A stretch of 64,000 nucleotides of DNA from Sphingomonadales bacterium (GCA_027486415.1 JAIXPC010000013.1:1-64000), one strand, 5' to 3'; counted from the stretch's first letter, positions 1 through 8,558 are shown. Translations and numbers: made by a program. Notes: generated from the sequence alone by a model not told the origin.

Positions 1-957
1 CGGTTGCGCAACCAGTCATCGGCCGCCAGCGCCGACGCCGAGGCCGCTGCGGCTGCACGTGATGGCGTGCGGCTTGCGATTGTGGCCGATACGGTGGGTG
101 CGTATCTCGATCTCTGCTGGGCCGGTGAACTGGCCAGTGTCGCTAGCCGGCAGATTGACCTGCAGCGCCGCCAGGTGGAAACGGTGCAGCGCCAGTTGCA
201 GGCCGGCGAGGTGTCACCGTTGGAACTGGCCCAGGCCCGCCAGTTGCTGGGCCGGCTGGAAGCTGGCCTGCCGGCGTTTGAGGCCGACGCCCAGCGCGCC
301 CGTTACATGTTGGCCAATCTGGAAGGCCTGCCCCCCGCTGAGGCCGTGCAATTTCAGTGCCAGCGCCCGCCGTCCATCGCCGGGGCACTGCCGGCAGGCG
401 ACGGCGCCGGGCTGCTGGCGAGGCGGCCCGACATTCGCGAGGCCGAACGACGGCTGGCCGCTGCCGGTGCCCGCGTGAAAGTCGCTACTGCCGAAATGTA
501 TCCGCGGGTCAGCCTAGGCGCGTCGGGTGGCCTGATCGCTGGCGCACTCGACGCCTTCATCACTCCGTTGATCAGCTGGTCGTTCATCAACCCCGCTCGC
601 ATCAAGGCCCGCATCGCGCTGGCCAAGGCCAATCAGGATGGCGCATTGGCGCAATATGATGCCACCTGGCTGCGAGCCTTGCGGGAAGTGGAAAGCGCCC
701 TGGCGGATCTGGATGCCGAACGCCGGGCCAATCAGTCGCTGGCGGCTGCCAATGTCGACGCGCGCGCCGCTGCTCGCCGTGCCGATGCTCGGGTGACCAT
801 CGGCGATGCTCATCCGCTACTTGCGCTCGATACCCGCCGCACTGCGTTCGATACCGAACTCCAGGCTGCCCTCTCCGCCCGCAGGCTCGCGCAGCGTCAA
901 GTCTTCCTGTTCCGAAGCCTTGGCGGAGGATGGGAGGAGTCTTCGGTCATGAAATGA
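1..957 (+). CDS. RND efflux outer membrane factor, NodT/TolC family (5' end outside window)
   Basis: The reading frame is open from the first base, so the N-terminus with the expected lipoprotein signal lies upstream. The visible 318 or so residues are the second half of an outer membrane factor that forms the outer-membrane exit channel of a tripartite RND pump. The family signature LLARRPDIREAERRLAAA is present, followed by a motif resembling VATAEMYPRVSLGAS, and the rest is long Ala/Arg-rich helix typical of the periplasmic tunnel. It ends ATG AAA TGA. It probably closes an efflux operon that begins outside the window, because the RND genes at 3521-7882 are separated from it by a 740-base gap and a minus-strand marR. 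Which pump it serves cannot be decided here. Confidence 0.85.
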   Translation, partial: RLRNQSSAASADAEAAAAARDGVRLAIVADTVGAYLDLCWAGELASVASRQIDLQRRQVETVQRQLQAGEVSPLELAQARQLLGRLEAGLPAFEADAQRARYMLANLEGLPPAEAVQFQCQRPPSIAGALPAGDGAGLLARRPDIREAERRLAAAGARVKVATAEMYPRVSLGASGGLIAGALDAFITPLISWSFINPARIKARIALAKANQDGALAQYDATWLRALREVESALADLDAERRANQSLAAANVDARAAARRADARVTIGDAHPLLALDTRRTAFDTELQAALSARRLAQRQVFLFRSLGGGWEESSVMK

Positions 958-1137
958 GTGCCCATTGGCCCGGACGTCCCGCCCTGCGTGTCAGACTCCG
1001 CGAGCTGGGGGGCAAACGTCGGCGGATCGGATGTCGGCACTTTGGCAGTCCTCAAGAGCGCGCGGAAATCACGCTCAGCCACAAGAATTTTCTCGCCAAC
1101 CTAAGAGGAGGCTGGCTTGAAGGTCAAAGGTACGGAA

Positions 1138-1153
1138 TTTCCCGCTCGGGAAA
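1138..1153. promoter_or_regulatory. Palindromic operator-like site 1
   Basis: TTTCCCGCTCGGGAAA: seven-base arms TTTCCCG/CGGGAAA around a two-base centre. The same arms recur at 1187-1202, 49 bases downstream, which is close to an integral number of helical turns. Two such sites in phase suggest cooperative binding of a dimeric repressor. The protein is not known. The gene they once served is not obvious. Confidence 0.45.
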
Positions 1154-1186
1154 CTCAGATCGACTGAGCGCAATTTGTGATGATAA

Positions 1187-1202
1187 TTTCCCGAACGGGA
1201 AA
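1187..1202. promoter_or_regulatory. Palindromic operator-like site 2
   Basis: TTTCCCGAACGGGAAA has the same arms as the site at 1138-1153 and a different two-base centre. It is preceded by the AT-rich stretch TGATGATAA, which could be part of a promoter. The role is inferred only from symmetry and duplication. Confidence 0.45.
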
Positions 1203-1316
1203 GTCGATCCCACAAACCCCCGGTTGGCGACGGCCGTCTGGGAACCGGCGTATGAACTTGGTTCCCGATCCTCTGACGAACAGGGATTGGGCCTGGCCGG
1301 TTGCCGAAGGAGGTTG

Positions 1317-1461
1317 GTGACGGTACTTTTCTGGTTGTTCGTGGGGGAAGGTCTCGCAATCGAGATCGGCTTCAAAGGCAGGAAAGATGTCGATAGATGC
1401 TGGAAACGCGAAAAAATTTTCGCGCCGATTTCATCAATAATTTCAACAGGGTGGTCAAATG
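1317..1461. repeat. Left copy of a diverged direct repeat flanking the marR-RND cassette
   Basis: This stretch matches 7962-8106 with the same internal spacing: GTGACGGT at 1317 and CGATAGATGCTGG at 1391 here, against 7962 and 8035 there. Between and after these anchors the match is partial. Read on the minus strand, both copies encode a related peptide with the pattern K-S-A-R-x-F-F-x-x-S-S-I-Y-R, so the repeat may be the remnant of a coding sequence. In this copy the frame stops shortly after the motif. Confidence 0.5.
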
Positions 1462-1695
1462 ACGGGCCTTGGGGCGGGCCGGACCGTCAATAACGAAAAT
1501 AAAACAAATCAAAACAACGTTTTATGGTGTATCTGAACGATCGAGTGGGGCAGTGACGAGAAACGGATAAAGGGGGCAGGGATTGGCGGCAATGGCGTAG
1601 AATTTCGCAGCGCATCGCCGTGCCATCAGAAACGTTGCCCGCTTTGCAGAAATACTGAAGGATTGTTGCTTCCTTTGCTGTTGCTGACTGGACGC

Positions 1696-2193
1696 TCACT
1701 CAGACTTTACCAAACTGGCTGCAATTTTACTCAGAATCCTGTCCAGCGTTTCCATCTCGTCGTCGGATATGCCTGCCCAGGTTTGATCGTGCAGCCGATC
1801 CGCCTCATGGCGCAGCAGCGGCACCAGTTGATAGGCCGCGTCGCGAAGATGCACCTGCCACACTCTGCGGTCAGTGTGATGCGGTCGCCTTTCCACCAGG
1901 GCCAGTTCTTCAAGGCGGTCGATCGCCTGTCCGACCGTGGCGCGCTCCAGGTCAAGCAGGCGGGCTAGATCTGATTGGGTCAGGCCCTGTTGCCGGAGAA
2001 GATAGGCAATGATCCGCCATTGCGTCCTTGTCAGCCCGGTGTGGGCGATGCGGCGCTCAAAGGCTTGTCGCAGGGCGCGCGTGATCTCCTCCATCCGGAA
2101 GATGATGTCGTCACGCGGCGTCAGCAACGGCTGGGCCGGGTCCTGTTTTGTCGAAATCGCACGCAGCGGCATATCGTCATCATGCTCGGGCAT
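1696..2193 (-). CDS. MarR family transcriptional regulator
   Basis: A 165-residue protein of normal MarR length. The winged helix-turn-helix spans about residues 55-125, with the recognition region LTQSDLARLLDLERATVGQAIDRLEE followed by the wing ERRPHHTDRRVWQVHL (the conserved DxR wing motif is HTDRR). Flanking helices would form the dimer interface. It is transcribed away from the hydrolase-thioesterase-RND genes, with only 47 bases between the two start codons. Classic MarR arrangement suggests that it represses both itself and the cassette and is released by a ligand, probably a pump substrate. The ligand is unknown. Confidence 0.88.
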   Translation of the reverse strand: MPEHDDDMPLRAISTKQDPAQPLLTPRDDIIFRMEEITRALRQAFERRIAHTGLTRTQWRIIAYLLRQQGLTQSDLARLLDLERATVGQAIDRLEELALVERRPHHTDRRVWQVHLRDAAYQLVPLLRHEADRLHDQTWAGISDDEMETLDRILSKIAASLVKSE

Positions 2194-2240
2194 TGACGAT
2201 ATGGCAAGGCGCTTTATTGTAAGGCGATATACAGAAAGAC
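2194..2240. promoter_or_regulatory. Divergent control region between marR and the hydrolase-RND operon
   Basis: A 47-base AT-richer gap that must hold the promoters of both divergent genes. It contains two direct copies of CGATAT (2198 and 2225) and of AAGGCG (2206 and 2221). No perfect MarR palindrome is visible. It is assigned as the probable MarR operator region from position alone. Confidence 0.45.
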
Positions 2241-3119
2241 GTGTGCTTGATTCAGCGGATCATATTCTCCGGAGCCGAAGGGCAGTTGCTCGCGGCGGAT
2301 GCTGTTGGGGAGGCTGGCTCACCACCGGTATTGCTGGCGCATGGCGGCGGGCAGACACGGTTGAGCTGGCGCCGCACGCAGGAACGGCTCGCGGCTGCGG
2401 GATTTCGAGCCATTGCAATCGATCTGCGCGGTCATGGCGAAAGCGACTGGGCGCCTTCGGGCCATTATCGCATCGAGGATTTTGCAGACGATCTTCTTCG
2501 CGTGGCGGACCGGCTGGGCACGCCCCCCGCGCTCGTCGGCGCCTCGCTGGGCGGGCTGTCCGGGCTGATTGCCGAAGGCGAGATCAGGCCGGGCAGCTTT
2601 GCCTCGCTCACCCTCGTCGACATCGCGCCCAACATGGAGCCCGCCGGCGTTGCTCGGGTGATGGGCTTCATGGCGGCCCATCTTGAAAGCGGCTTCGCTT
2701 CGCCCGAGGAGGCCGCCAACATTGTTGACATCTATCGCCCGAGGGAAGGCCGGCGGACACCGGTAGAGCGGATCGCGCCCTATCTGCGGGAGGGCGCCGA
2801 CGGGCGCTGGCGCTGGCATTGGGACCCGCGCTTCATCACCTCGGTGATGTCGAGCCGGGGCGAAGCCCGCATGGAGCGGCTTGGCGATGCAGCTGCAGGG
2901 CTTTCCTGTCCAGTGCATCTGATCCGTGGCGGTTCCAGCGATCTGGTGTCGCCAGAAGGGGCGGGGGCGTTCCTTGAACTTGTGCCGCACGCCCGCTTCA
3001 CCGACATCGCCGGCGCCGGCCACATGGTGGTGGGAGACCGCAACGATGCGTTCGCCGAAGCCATCGTGGGTTTTCTCCGCGACGCACAGACTCGATCGGA
3101 AACTGCAGATGTCCGTTGA
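2241..3119 (+). CDS. Alpha/beta hydrolase
   Basis: A 292-residue alpha/beta-hydrolase-fold protein. The oxyanion-type HGGG is near residue 34, DLRGHGESD follows, the nucleophile elbow GASLGG places the catalytic Ser at residue 102, and GAGH gives the catalytic His at about 261. An acidic residue in SSDLVSPEG fits the third member of the triad. There is no signal peptide, so it should be cytoplasmic. The start is GTG with only a weak AGAAAG upstream. Its end overlaps the thioesterase start, so translation is probably coupled. Placement in a MarR-controlled efflux cassette suggests that it acts on the exported or inducing compound, but the substrate is unknown. Confidence 0.85.
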   Translation: MCLIQRIIFSGAEGQLLAADAVGEAGSPPVLLAHGGGQTRLSWRRTQERLAAAGFRAIAIDLRGHGESDWAPSGHYRIEDFADDLLRVADRLGTPPALVGASLGGLSGLIAEGEIRPGSFASLTLVDIAPNMEPAGVARVMGFMAAHLESGFASPEEAANIVDIYRPREGRRTPVERIAPYLREGADGRWRWHWDPRFITSVMSSRGEARMERLGDAAAGLSCPVHLIRGGSSDLVSPEGAGAFLELVPHARFTDIAGAGHMVVGDRNDAFAEAIVGFLRDAQTRSETADVR

Positions 3120-3528
3120 CCGGAGCGCCTTGACCACCATCGAAGGGTTGCAGGCGGCGCTGCACATCGCCCCCTTCCATCGCTGGCTGGGCCTAGATCT
3201 CGTGTCGGCATCACCGGCGGGCATCGTGATCGCCATGCCGTGGCGCGACGATCTGGTGTCGAATCCGGCGATCGGCGCGGCGCATGGCGGCGTGCTCGCC
3301 TCGCTCATCGATCTGGGCGGGCTCTATGCCGTGCTGGCGGCCGGTGGTCTCGCGCAGGCGACAGCTGATCTTAGGGTCGATTATCATCGCCCGGCATTGG
3401 CAGGCCGAATTCTGGCGCGAAGCCGGGTCGTCAAGATCGGCAAGCGGCTGAGCGTCGCCGATACAACGGTAGAAAGTGAAGCCGGGGACCTGCTGGCGTC
3501 CGGCCGGGGAGCCTATCTTGGTGCTTGA
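3109..3528 (+). CDS. PaaI-like hotdog-fold thioesterase
   Basis: A 139-residue protein with the hotdog-fold pattern HRWLGLDL, then NPAIGAAHGGVLASLIDLGG (the helix carrying the catalytic region in PaaI/YbgC-type enzymes) and the strand LRVDYHRPA. Members hydrolyse acyl-CoA or aryl-CoA thioesters. The ATG at 3109 lies inside the 3' end of the hydrolase gene (11-base overlap), and its own stop overlaps the GTG of the RND adaptor by 8 bases. The three genes are therefore very likely one coupled unit. The substrate cannot be told from the sequence. Confidence 0.82.
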   Translation: MSVDRSALTTIEGLQAALHIAPFHRWLGLDLVSASPAGIVIAMPWRDDLVSNPAIGAAHGGVLASLIDLGGLYAVLAAGGLAQATADLRVDYHRPALAGRILARSRVVKIGKRLSVADTTVESEAGDLLASGRGAYLGA

Positions 3529-4681
3529 TGCTGTGTGGAAACGGAATGCTGCGCGTGCCGCTGGTCTGTGCGCGGCCATTCTGGCGCTAGCCGGCTGCTC
3601 GTCGGAGCCCAAGCCGGAAGATGCGCCGGCGGCTGCGCCCCGGGCGATCGAAGTGCAGGCCGCTCCTGCGCGCGCCGAGCAACTGTCCCTACCGGTGCGC
3701 GCATCGGGCACGGTTGCTGCGATGCAGACGAGCAACGTGACCGCGCTGGTAGAAGGGCCGGTGGACCGCGTGTTCGTGCGCGTCGGCGACCGCGTCAGCA
3801 AAGGTCAGCCCTTGCTGCGCATCAGGCAGGCCGATTATCAGCGCCGTGCCAGCGAAGCCGAAGCGGCCGTGCGCCTGGCCGAGGCCGAGGCGGTGCAGAC
3901 CGAGCGGGCCTACCAGCGGGTGCGGGAACTGAAAGCAAGCGGATTTGCGCCAGCCGCCCGGCTCGACGAGGCGGAAGCCGCGCGCGACGTGGCGCGCGCC
4001 CGCCGCGACCAGGCCCGTGCGGCGCTGGCGACGGCGCAGCAGGCGCTGGCCGACACCGTCCTGCGCGCCCCCTACGACGGCGTCGTCACCCAGCGCATGG
4101 TGGACGAGGGCATGTTCCTCAACAGTCGCTTCTCGATGGGCGGGCAATCTGCGGCGCTGCAGCTGCAGGAACTGCGCGTGGTGGCAGCCATCGTCGCCGT
4201 GCCCGAAGCCCGAGTGGCGGACCTGCGCAAGGGCCAGCCGGCGCGGCTGTTCATCACCGGCCAGCCCGAACCGCTGCCCAGCGAAGTCTACATCATAAAC
4301 GATTTCATCGACCCCAAGGCGCGCACGGTGGAGGTGCGGCTGCCGGTGCGCAACCCGGGCTATGCGATCAACAGCGGTGTGTCGGTAGTGGCCGAGATCA
4401 TCACCGACCCGGTCGAGGCGATCATCGTGCCGCGCCGTGCCCTGCGCGGAGACGGTGCCAATGTGCATCTGTTCGTGCTGGCAGGTGACACGGTCCGGCG
4501 CCGCGCGGTCAAGACCGTCGATGTCGATCTTGACCGCGTGCGGATCCTGGAGGGCGTGGCGGCCGGCGAGAAGGTCGTGCTCGATCCGCCGGCCACGCTG
4601 GCTGATGGGGCAAAGGTGCGCGTGCGCGCGACAGATGCGCGGCCGGGTCCTGCGGCCGGCAGCGCGCCGGGCGCGCGGTAG
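3521..4681 (+). CDS. RND efflux periplasmic adaptor (membrane fusion protein), lipoprotein
   Basis: The adaptor bridges the inner-membrane RND pump and the outer membrane channel. Starting from GTG 3521 gives a short charged N-terminus, a hydrophobic stretch and the lipobox LAGC at about residues 23-26, ideal for a lipoprotein. An ATG at 3476 is possible but would make the n-region too long. The body shows the barrel-sandwich motifs VRASGTVAAMQTSNVTALVEG and APYDGVVTQRMVDEG around an Ala-rich helical hairpin (about residues 100-175). A GGGGAG ribosome site precedes the GTG. It is followed 12 bases later by the pump gene. Confidence 0.88.
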   Translation: MLDAVWKRNAARAAGLCAAILALAGCSSEPKPEDAPAAAPRAIEVQAAPARAEQLSLPVRASGTVAAMQTSNVTALVEGPVDRVFVRVGDRVSKGQPLLRIRQADYQRRASEAEAAVRLAEAEAVQTERAYQRVRELKASGFAPAARLDEAEAARDVARARRDQARAALATAQQALADTVLRAPYDGVVTQRMVDEGMFLNSRFSMGGQSAALQLQELRVVAAIVAVPEARVADLRKGQPARLFITGQPEPLPSEVYIINDFIDPKARTVEVRLPVRNPGYAINSGVSVVAEIITDPVEAIIVPRRALRGDGANVHLFVLAGDTVRRRAVKTVDVDLDRVRILEGVAAGEKVVLDPPATLADGAKVRVRATDARPGPAAGSAPGAR

Positions 4682-4693
4682 GAGGGCGCCGCC

Positions 4694-7600
4694 ATGTGGC
4701 TTGCTGATGTCTCGATCCGCCGACCGGTGTTTGCGACGATGATGATCGGCGCGCTGGTTGTGTTGGGCCTGATCAACTTCACTAGGCTTGGCGTCGATCT
4801 CTTTCCGCGTGTCGAATTTCCCTATGTCTCGGTCAGCACGTCGCTGGAAGGCGCGGCGCCGGGCACCATCGAAACCGAGGTAAGCGATGTTCTGGAGGAG
4901 GAGCTGAACAGCATCTCCGGCATGCGCCAGATGCGCTCGGTGAGTGCCGAGGGGCTCTCCCAGGTGTTTCTCGAGTTCGAGCTGGAGGAAGACGGCGATG
5001 TGAAGGCGCAGGATGTGCGCGACAAGGTGAGCATCGCCCTGCGCGGTCTGCCCACCGACGCGGACCCGCCCGTGGTCGAAAAGGTCGACCCGGACGCCAG
5101 CCCGATCCTGTCGATCATGCTGTCCGGGGACATGCCGATCCGCGAACTCACCACCTATGCCGACGAGGTGGTGAAGGAGCGCATCCAGCGTGTGCCCGGC
5201 GTCGGCTCGGTCACCCTGGCCGGGGGGCGCGAGCGAGAGATGCGGATCTGGCTGGATGCCGCACGCATGCGCGCGGTTGGCGTGACAGCCGACGATGTGG
5301 TGCGGGCGGTGCGCGGCGGCAATGCCGAACTGCCCGGCGGCCGCCTGGAGATCGGCGGCGCGGCGCGGGAACTGGGCGCCCGCACCATGGCCGAGGCGCG
5401 CGCGCCCGAGGAATTCGGGGCCATTATCGTCCAGTGGCTGCCCAACGGCGCCGCCGTGCGTGTTCGCGACGTTGCCCGGATCGAGGATGGCCAGCAGGAC
5501 GAGCGCAGCTTCGCCCAGTTGAACGGTGCGCCGGGGGTGGCGCTCGAGGTACGGCGCCAATCCGGGCGCAACACCGTCGAGGTCGCCCGCGCCATCCGCG
5601 CCGAGGTGGAGGCGCTGGCGAAATCAGCACCGCCGGGCGTCAGCATGGTTGTCGCGCGTGACACGTCGCGCTTCATCGAATCCTCGATCAAGGACGTGCA
5701 GTTCGAAATCGCCGTTGCCATCGTGCTGGTGGTGCTTGTCACCTTCTTTTTCCTGCTGAGCTGGCGGGCGACGATCATCGTCACGCTCGCCATTCCGACC
5801 TCGTTGGTCGCCACCTTCATCGCCTTTGGCGCGTTCGATCTCACCATCAACATGATGACGCTGCTGGCGCTCACTGTGGCGATCGGTCTGCTGGTCGACG
5901 ATGCGATCGTGGTGACCGAAGCGATCCAGCGCGATATCGATGAAGGTGCCGATGCGCGCACGGCGGCCTTTGCCGCGACAAAGCGCGTGGCGCTTGCCGT
6001 GCTCGCCGGCACCTTCGCCACGCTGGCGGTGTTCGTGCCCATCGCCTTCATGGAAGGCATCGTCGGCCGCTTCTTCTTCCAATATGGCCTTGCCATCGTC
6101 TTTTCGGTCAGTGTTTCGCTACTGGTCGCCTTCACCCTCACGCCGATGCTGGCAGCCCGCCTGCTGAAGGCCGGCGATCATGGCGGGCCGTGGCTGGCGC
6201 GCATCGAAGCCTTCCACCAGGGAACGGAGCGCCGCTATGCCCGTATCGTGCGCTGGGCGCTGGAACGGCGCCGGCTGGTGATGGCTATCGCCCTGGGCAG
6301 CCTGGTCGTGGGCGGCGTGGCGGCCTCCATGGTGCCATCAACCTTCATGTCGTCCACCGACCGCAGCGAGTTTCTGGCGACGGTGAAACTGCCGCAGGGC
6401 ACGGGCATCGCCGGGGCGCGCGCGGCGGCGGCGCGGGCGGACGCCGCGCTGCGCGCCATCGATGACGTGAAGCTGGTGTTCGTGACGGTTGGGGCCGGCA
6501 GCCGCCAGCGCAGCAATGAACTGGAGTTCTACATTGCCATCACGCCCAAGCAGGCGAGGTCGATCCACCAGATGGAGGTGATGGACAAGGCCCGCGCTGC
6601 GCTGCGACAGGCCATTCCCCAAGCCAACGAGATCGTTGCCTCGGAAGTGCCCTGGGTTTCAGGCGGTGGCATCGGGCAGGCTGCGATCGAGCAGGTGGTG
6701 ATGGGCCGCGATCTGGCTGAGGCCGAGGCCTATGCGGCAAGGCTGGTGGCGGCGATGAAATCGCGGCCGGAGTTCGCCGACGTCCGGTCCAGCTATGAAG
6801 GCGGCCGGCCGGAACTGCAGTTGCGCATCGACCGCACGCGGGCTGCCGATCTTGGCGTTTCGGCGCGCGACCTTGCCAACTCGACCCGGATTCTTTTGGG
6901 CGGCGTGGAGGCCGGCACGTTTGAAGAAGGTGGCCGTCGTCACGATGTGAGGGTGCGCCTCGAAGAAGCGCAGCGCCAGTCGCCTGACATGGTGGCAACC
7001 CTGCAGACCCGCAGTCTTGACGGCCGGCTGGTCGATCTGGGCCAGGTGGCCGATCCGCGCATCGGGACCGGCCCCGTGCAGATTGACCGCCAGGACCGGG
7101 GCCGCAAGGTCTCGGTGCTGGCCAACAGCGCTACCGGAGTGTCGCTGGGGGCGGCCGTGAATGCCATGGACGCCCTCATTGCGGCCAATCCGCCGCCGCC
7201 TGGGATCGAACTGGTTCTGGAGGGGCAGGCGCGCCGCATGGCGGAAACCGCAACGGCTATCGGCTTTGCCTTCCTGCTGGCGCTGATCGCGCTCTACATC
7301 GTGCTGGCCAGCCAGTTCGACCGCTTTGGCCAGCCTTTCCTCATCATGTTGACGGCACCCCTGTCATTCTCGGGCGCCTTTATCGCCATGCTGATCGGCG
7401 GGCAGGAAATGAGCCTGTTCGGCCAGATCGGGCTGCTGGCGCTGATGGGCATTGTGATGAAGAATGGCATCCTGCTCGTCGACCGCGCCAACCAGCTTGT
7501 GGAGGACGGGCTTTCGCAGGCAGATGCAATGGCGCAAGCTGCGCCGGAACGGCTGCGCCCGGTGCTGATGACGGCTTTCGCCGCCATTTTCGGGATGATC

Positions 7601-7882
7601 CCGGTGGCGCTTGCTGCGTCCGATGGTTCCGAATGGCGCAATGCCATGGGCTTCATCGTGATCGGCGGCCTCATCACCTCGACAATGCTGACGCTGATCG
7701 TTGTCCCGGCCGCCTGGATGCTGCCGGAAGATGTCGCGCGGCTGTGGCGGCGTACGATAACGCGGAAAGATGCGGGCAAGAGCGATGCGAAGTCGGTTGC
7801 TACCCCTGCACCGGCCGAAGGCACGGGTCACGATGAGGCCGCCTTGTCTCCTGCACGCGCCCGCGCGGCAGAGACTGCCTAG
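4694..7882 (+). CDS. RND efflux pump permease (HAE1/AcrB-like)
   Basis: A 1062-residue inner-membrane pump, normal length for the HAE1 family. It opens with MWLADVSIRRPVFATMMIG (TM1), has two large periplasmic loops, and carries the proton-relay pair Asp402-Asp403 in GLLVDDAIVVTEA of TM4. Near the C-terminus are the second set of helices, with LALMGIVMKNGILLVDRANQ (TM10) and RLRPVLMTAFAAIFGMIPVA. An AGGAGGG ribosome site lies just upstream. It pairs with the adaptor at 3521-4681. The cassette itself carries no outer membrane factor, so it probably borrows the one at 1-957 or another. The substrate class is not predictable. Confidence 0.92.
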   Translation: MWLADVSIRRPVFATMMIGALVVLGLINFTRLGVDLFPRVEFPYVSVSTSLEGAAPGTIETEVSDVLEEELNSISGMRQMRSVSAEGLSQVFLEFELEEDGDVKAQDVRDKVSIALRGLPTDADPPVVEKVDPDASPILSIMLSGDMPIRELTTYADEVVKERIQRVPGVGSVTLAGGREREMRIWLDAARMRAVGVTADDVVRAVRGGNAELPGGRLEIGGAARELGARTMAEARAPEEFGAIIVQWLPNGAAVRVRDVARIEDGQQDERSFAQLNGAPGVALEVRRQSGRNTVEVARAIRAEVEALAKSAPPGVSMVVARDTSRFIESSIKDVQFEIAVAIVLVVLVTFFFLLSWRATIIVTLAIPTSLVATFIAFGAFDLTINMMTLLALTVAIGLLVDDAIVVTEAIQRDIDEGADARTAAFAATKRVALAVLAGTFATLAVFVPIAFMEGIVGRFFFQYGLAIVFSVSVSLLVAFTLTPMLAARLLKAGDHGGPWLARIEAFHQGTERRYARIVRWALERRRLVMAIALGSLVVGGVAASMVPSTFMSSTDRSEFLATVKLPQGTGIAGARAAAARADAALRAIDDVKLVFVTVGAGSRQRSNELEFYIAITPKQARSIHQMEVMDKARAALRQAIPQANEIVASEVPWVSGGGIGQAAIEQVVMGRDLAEAEAYAARLVAAMKSRPEFADVRSSYEGGRPELQLRIDRTRAADLGVSARDLANSTRILLGGVEAGTFEEGGRRHDVRVRLEEAQRQSPDMVATLQTRSLDGRLVDLGQVADPRIGTGPVQIDRQDRGRKVSVLANSATGVSLGAAVNAMDALIAANPPPPGIELVLEGQARRMAETATAIGFAFLLALIALYIVLASQFDRFGQPFLIMLTAPLSFSGAFIAMLIGGQEMSLFGQIGLLALMGIVMKNGILLVDRANQLVEDGLSQADAMAQAAPERLRPVLMTAFAAIFGMIPVALAASDGSEWRNAMGFIVIGGLITSTMLTLIVVPAAWMLPEDVARLWRRTITRKDAGKSDAKSVATPAPAEGTGHDEAALSPARARAAETA

Positions 7883-8213
7883 CGGCCAGCGCCGCCGCAA
7901 GGGCAAGGAACCCGCTGGACCGTGCCCGACCGGCGCTGTCGGACGTTGTCCTAATCGACGGGTGACGGTCCTTTTTCAGCATGGCCGAGGTCGCAGTCGG
8001 TCCAAGGAATCCGCTTCCGTCGCGGAATAGCCAGCGATAGATGCTGGACTCGCCAAAAAAATTTCGTGCTGATTTTCTCAATGAATTCAATAGTGCAGCG
8101 ATCTGGCGGACCACAGGCCGGCCAGCAGGGCAGGAAAGTTCAAATAGGCGTTTAAAGACAGACAGTTAGGGCATTGTGGAACAATGGAATGGGAGTGACC
8201 GGCGAGCGCCGGT
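7883..8213. other. 331-base gap, mostly the right flanking repeat
   Basis: Between the pump gene and the minus-strand gene at 8214-8558. It contains the right copy of the flanking repeat (7962-8106). A minus-strand frame is open from 8114 back into the pump gene, but it does not resemble a real protein after the repeat-encoded peptide. No clear terminator hairpin with a T-tract is seen after the pump stop. Confidence 0.5.
7962..8106. repeat. Right copy of the diverged direct repeat flanking the marR-RND cassette
   Basis: This matches 1317-1461 in the same orientation. The anchors are GTGACGGTCC at 7962 and CGATAGATGCTGG at 8035. The segment after the second anchor, about 65 bases, is roughly 70 percent identical by eye. 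Read on the minus strand it encodes LRKSARNFFGESSIYRWLF, related to the peptide from the left copy. The spacing between anchors is 73 bases here and 74 in the left copy. Confidence 0.5.
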
Positions 8214-8558
8214 TCAGAGCCGAATAGTGTCGTCAGACAGCGCCGACAGGCGTTCCACCAGGCCGATCATCCGGCAATAGGTCTCGATCTTCCTGTCGTC
8301 GCCTGCGGCGAACTTGCTGCCGTTGACGGGCAGGATCTCTGCATTGGGGAACAGATCGTCGATCCCCGAATTGACGAAATGCCAGGCATCGTCGTCAAGC
8401 ATGTCGAACAGGAAAACGCATCGTTCGGTGCGCGGGCTGTCAGCGAGCGCAGAAACGCCGGGCATCACGACGCAATCATGGCCGTCTGCCGACAAGCGAT
8501 GTTTCATCGCCAACCCGAATGCGACGTTGGCGTGCGTAATGATGACCAGCCCTGACAA
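8214..8558 (-). CDS. Hypothetical protein, possibly a degenerate receiver-like domain
   Basis: Not recognised with confidence. The TTG at 8558 is preferred as start because AGAGGG sits six bases upstream; longer starts have no such site. The 114-residue product begins LSGLVIITHANVAFGLAMKHRLSADGHDCVV written in shorter pieces: a hydrophobic strand GLVIITHAN, a helix, a second strand, and later CVFLFDMLDDDAW. That alternation and length resemble a CheY-like receiver, with the Asp of FLFDML where a phospho-acceptor might sit, but the usual Lys-Pro end motif is absent. It lies alone before a regulator island, with an AT-rich inverted repeat upstream. Confidence 0.55.
   Translation of the reverse strand: MSGLVIITHANVAFGLAMKHRLSADGHDCVVMPGVSALADSPRTERCVFLFDMLDDDAWHFVNSGIDDLFPNAEILPVNGSKFAAGDDRKIETYCRMIGLVERLSALSDDTIRL

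Larger units (their letters stand above)
958..1695. other. 738-base gap with regulatory-looking palindromes and a possible decayed gene
   Basis: No convincing gene is seen between the outer membrane factor and marR. The open frames here do not resemble known proteins. What can be seen is a pair of identical-arm palindromes (1138-1153, 1187-1202), a small inverted repeat between them (CTCAG at 1154-1158, CTGAG at 1164-1168), and a stretch at 1317-1461 that is similar to 7962-8106 beyond the RND pump gene. Base composition is lower in GC than in the flanking genes, especially at 1380-1520, which contains runs of A and T. This suggests degenerate or acquired sequence. Confidence 0.5.

Noticed and set aside
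930-1493. Open frame of 187 codons after the outer membrane factor
   Set aside because: It has no homology that I recognise and unusual codon use, and it contains the two palindromes. It was treated as non-coding.
3689-5560. Long open frame of 623 codons on the minus strand
   Set aside because: It is antisense to the RND adaptor and pump. It arises because GC-rich codon bias suppresses stop codons in that frame, and it has no recognisable domain.
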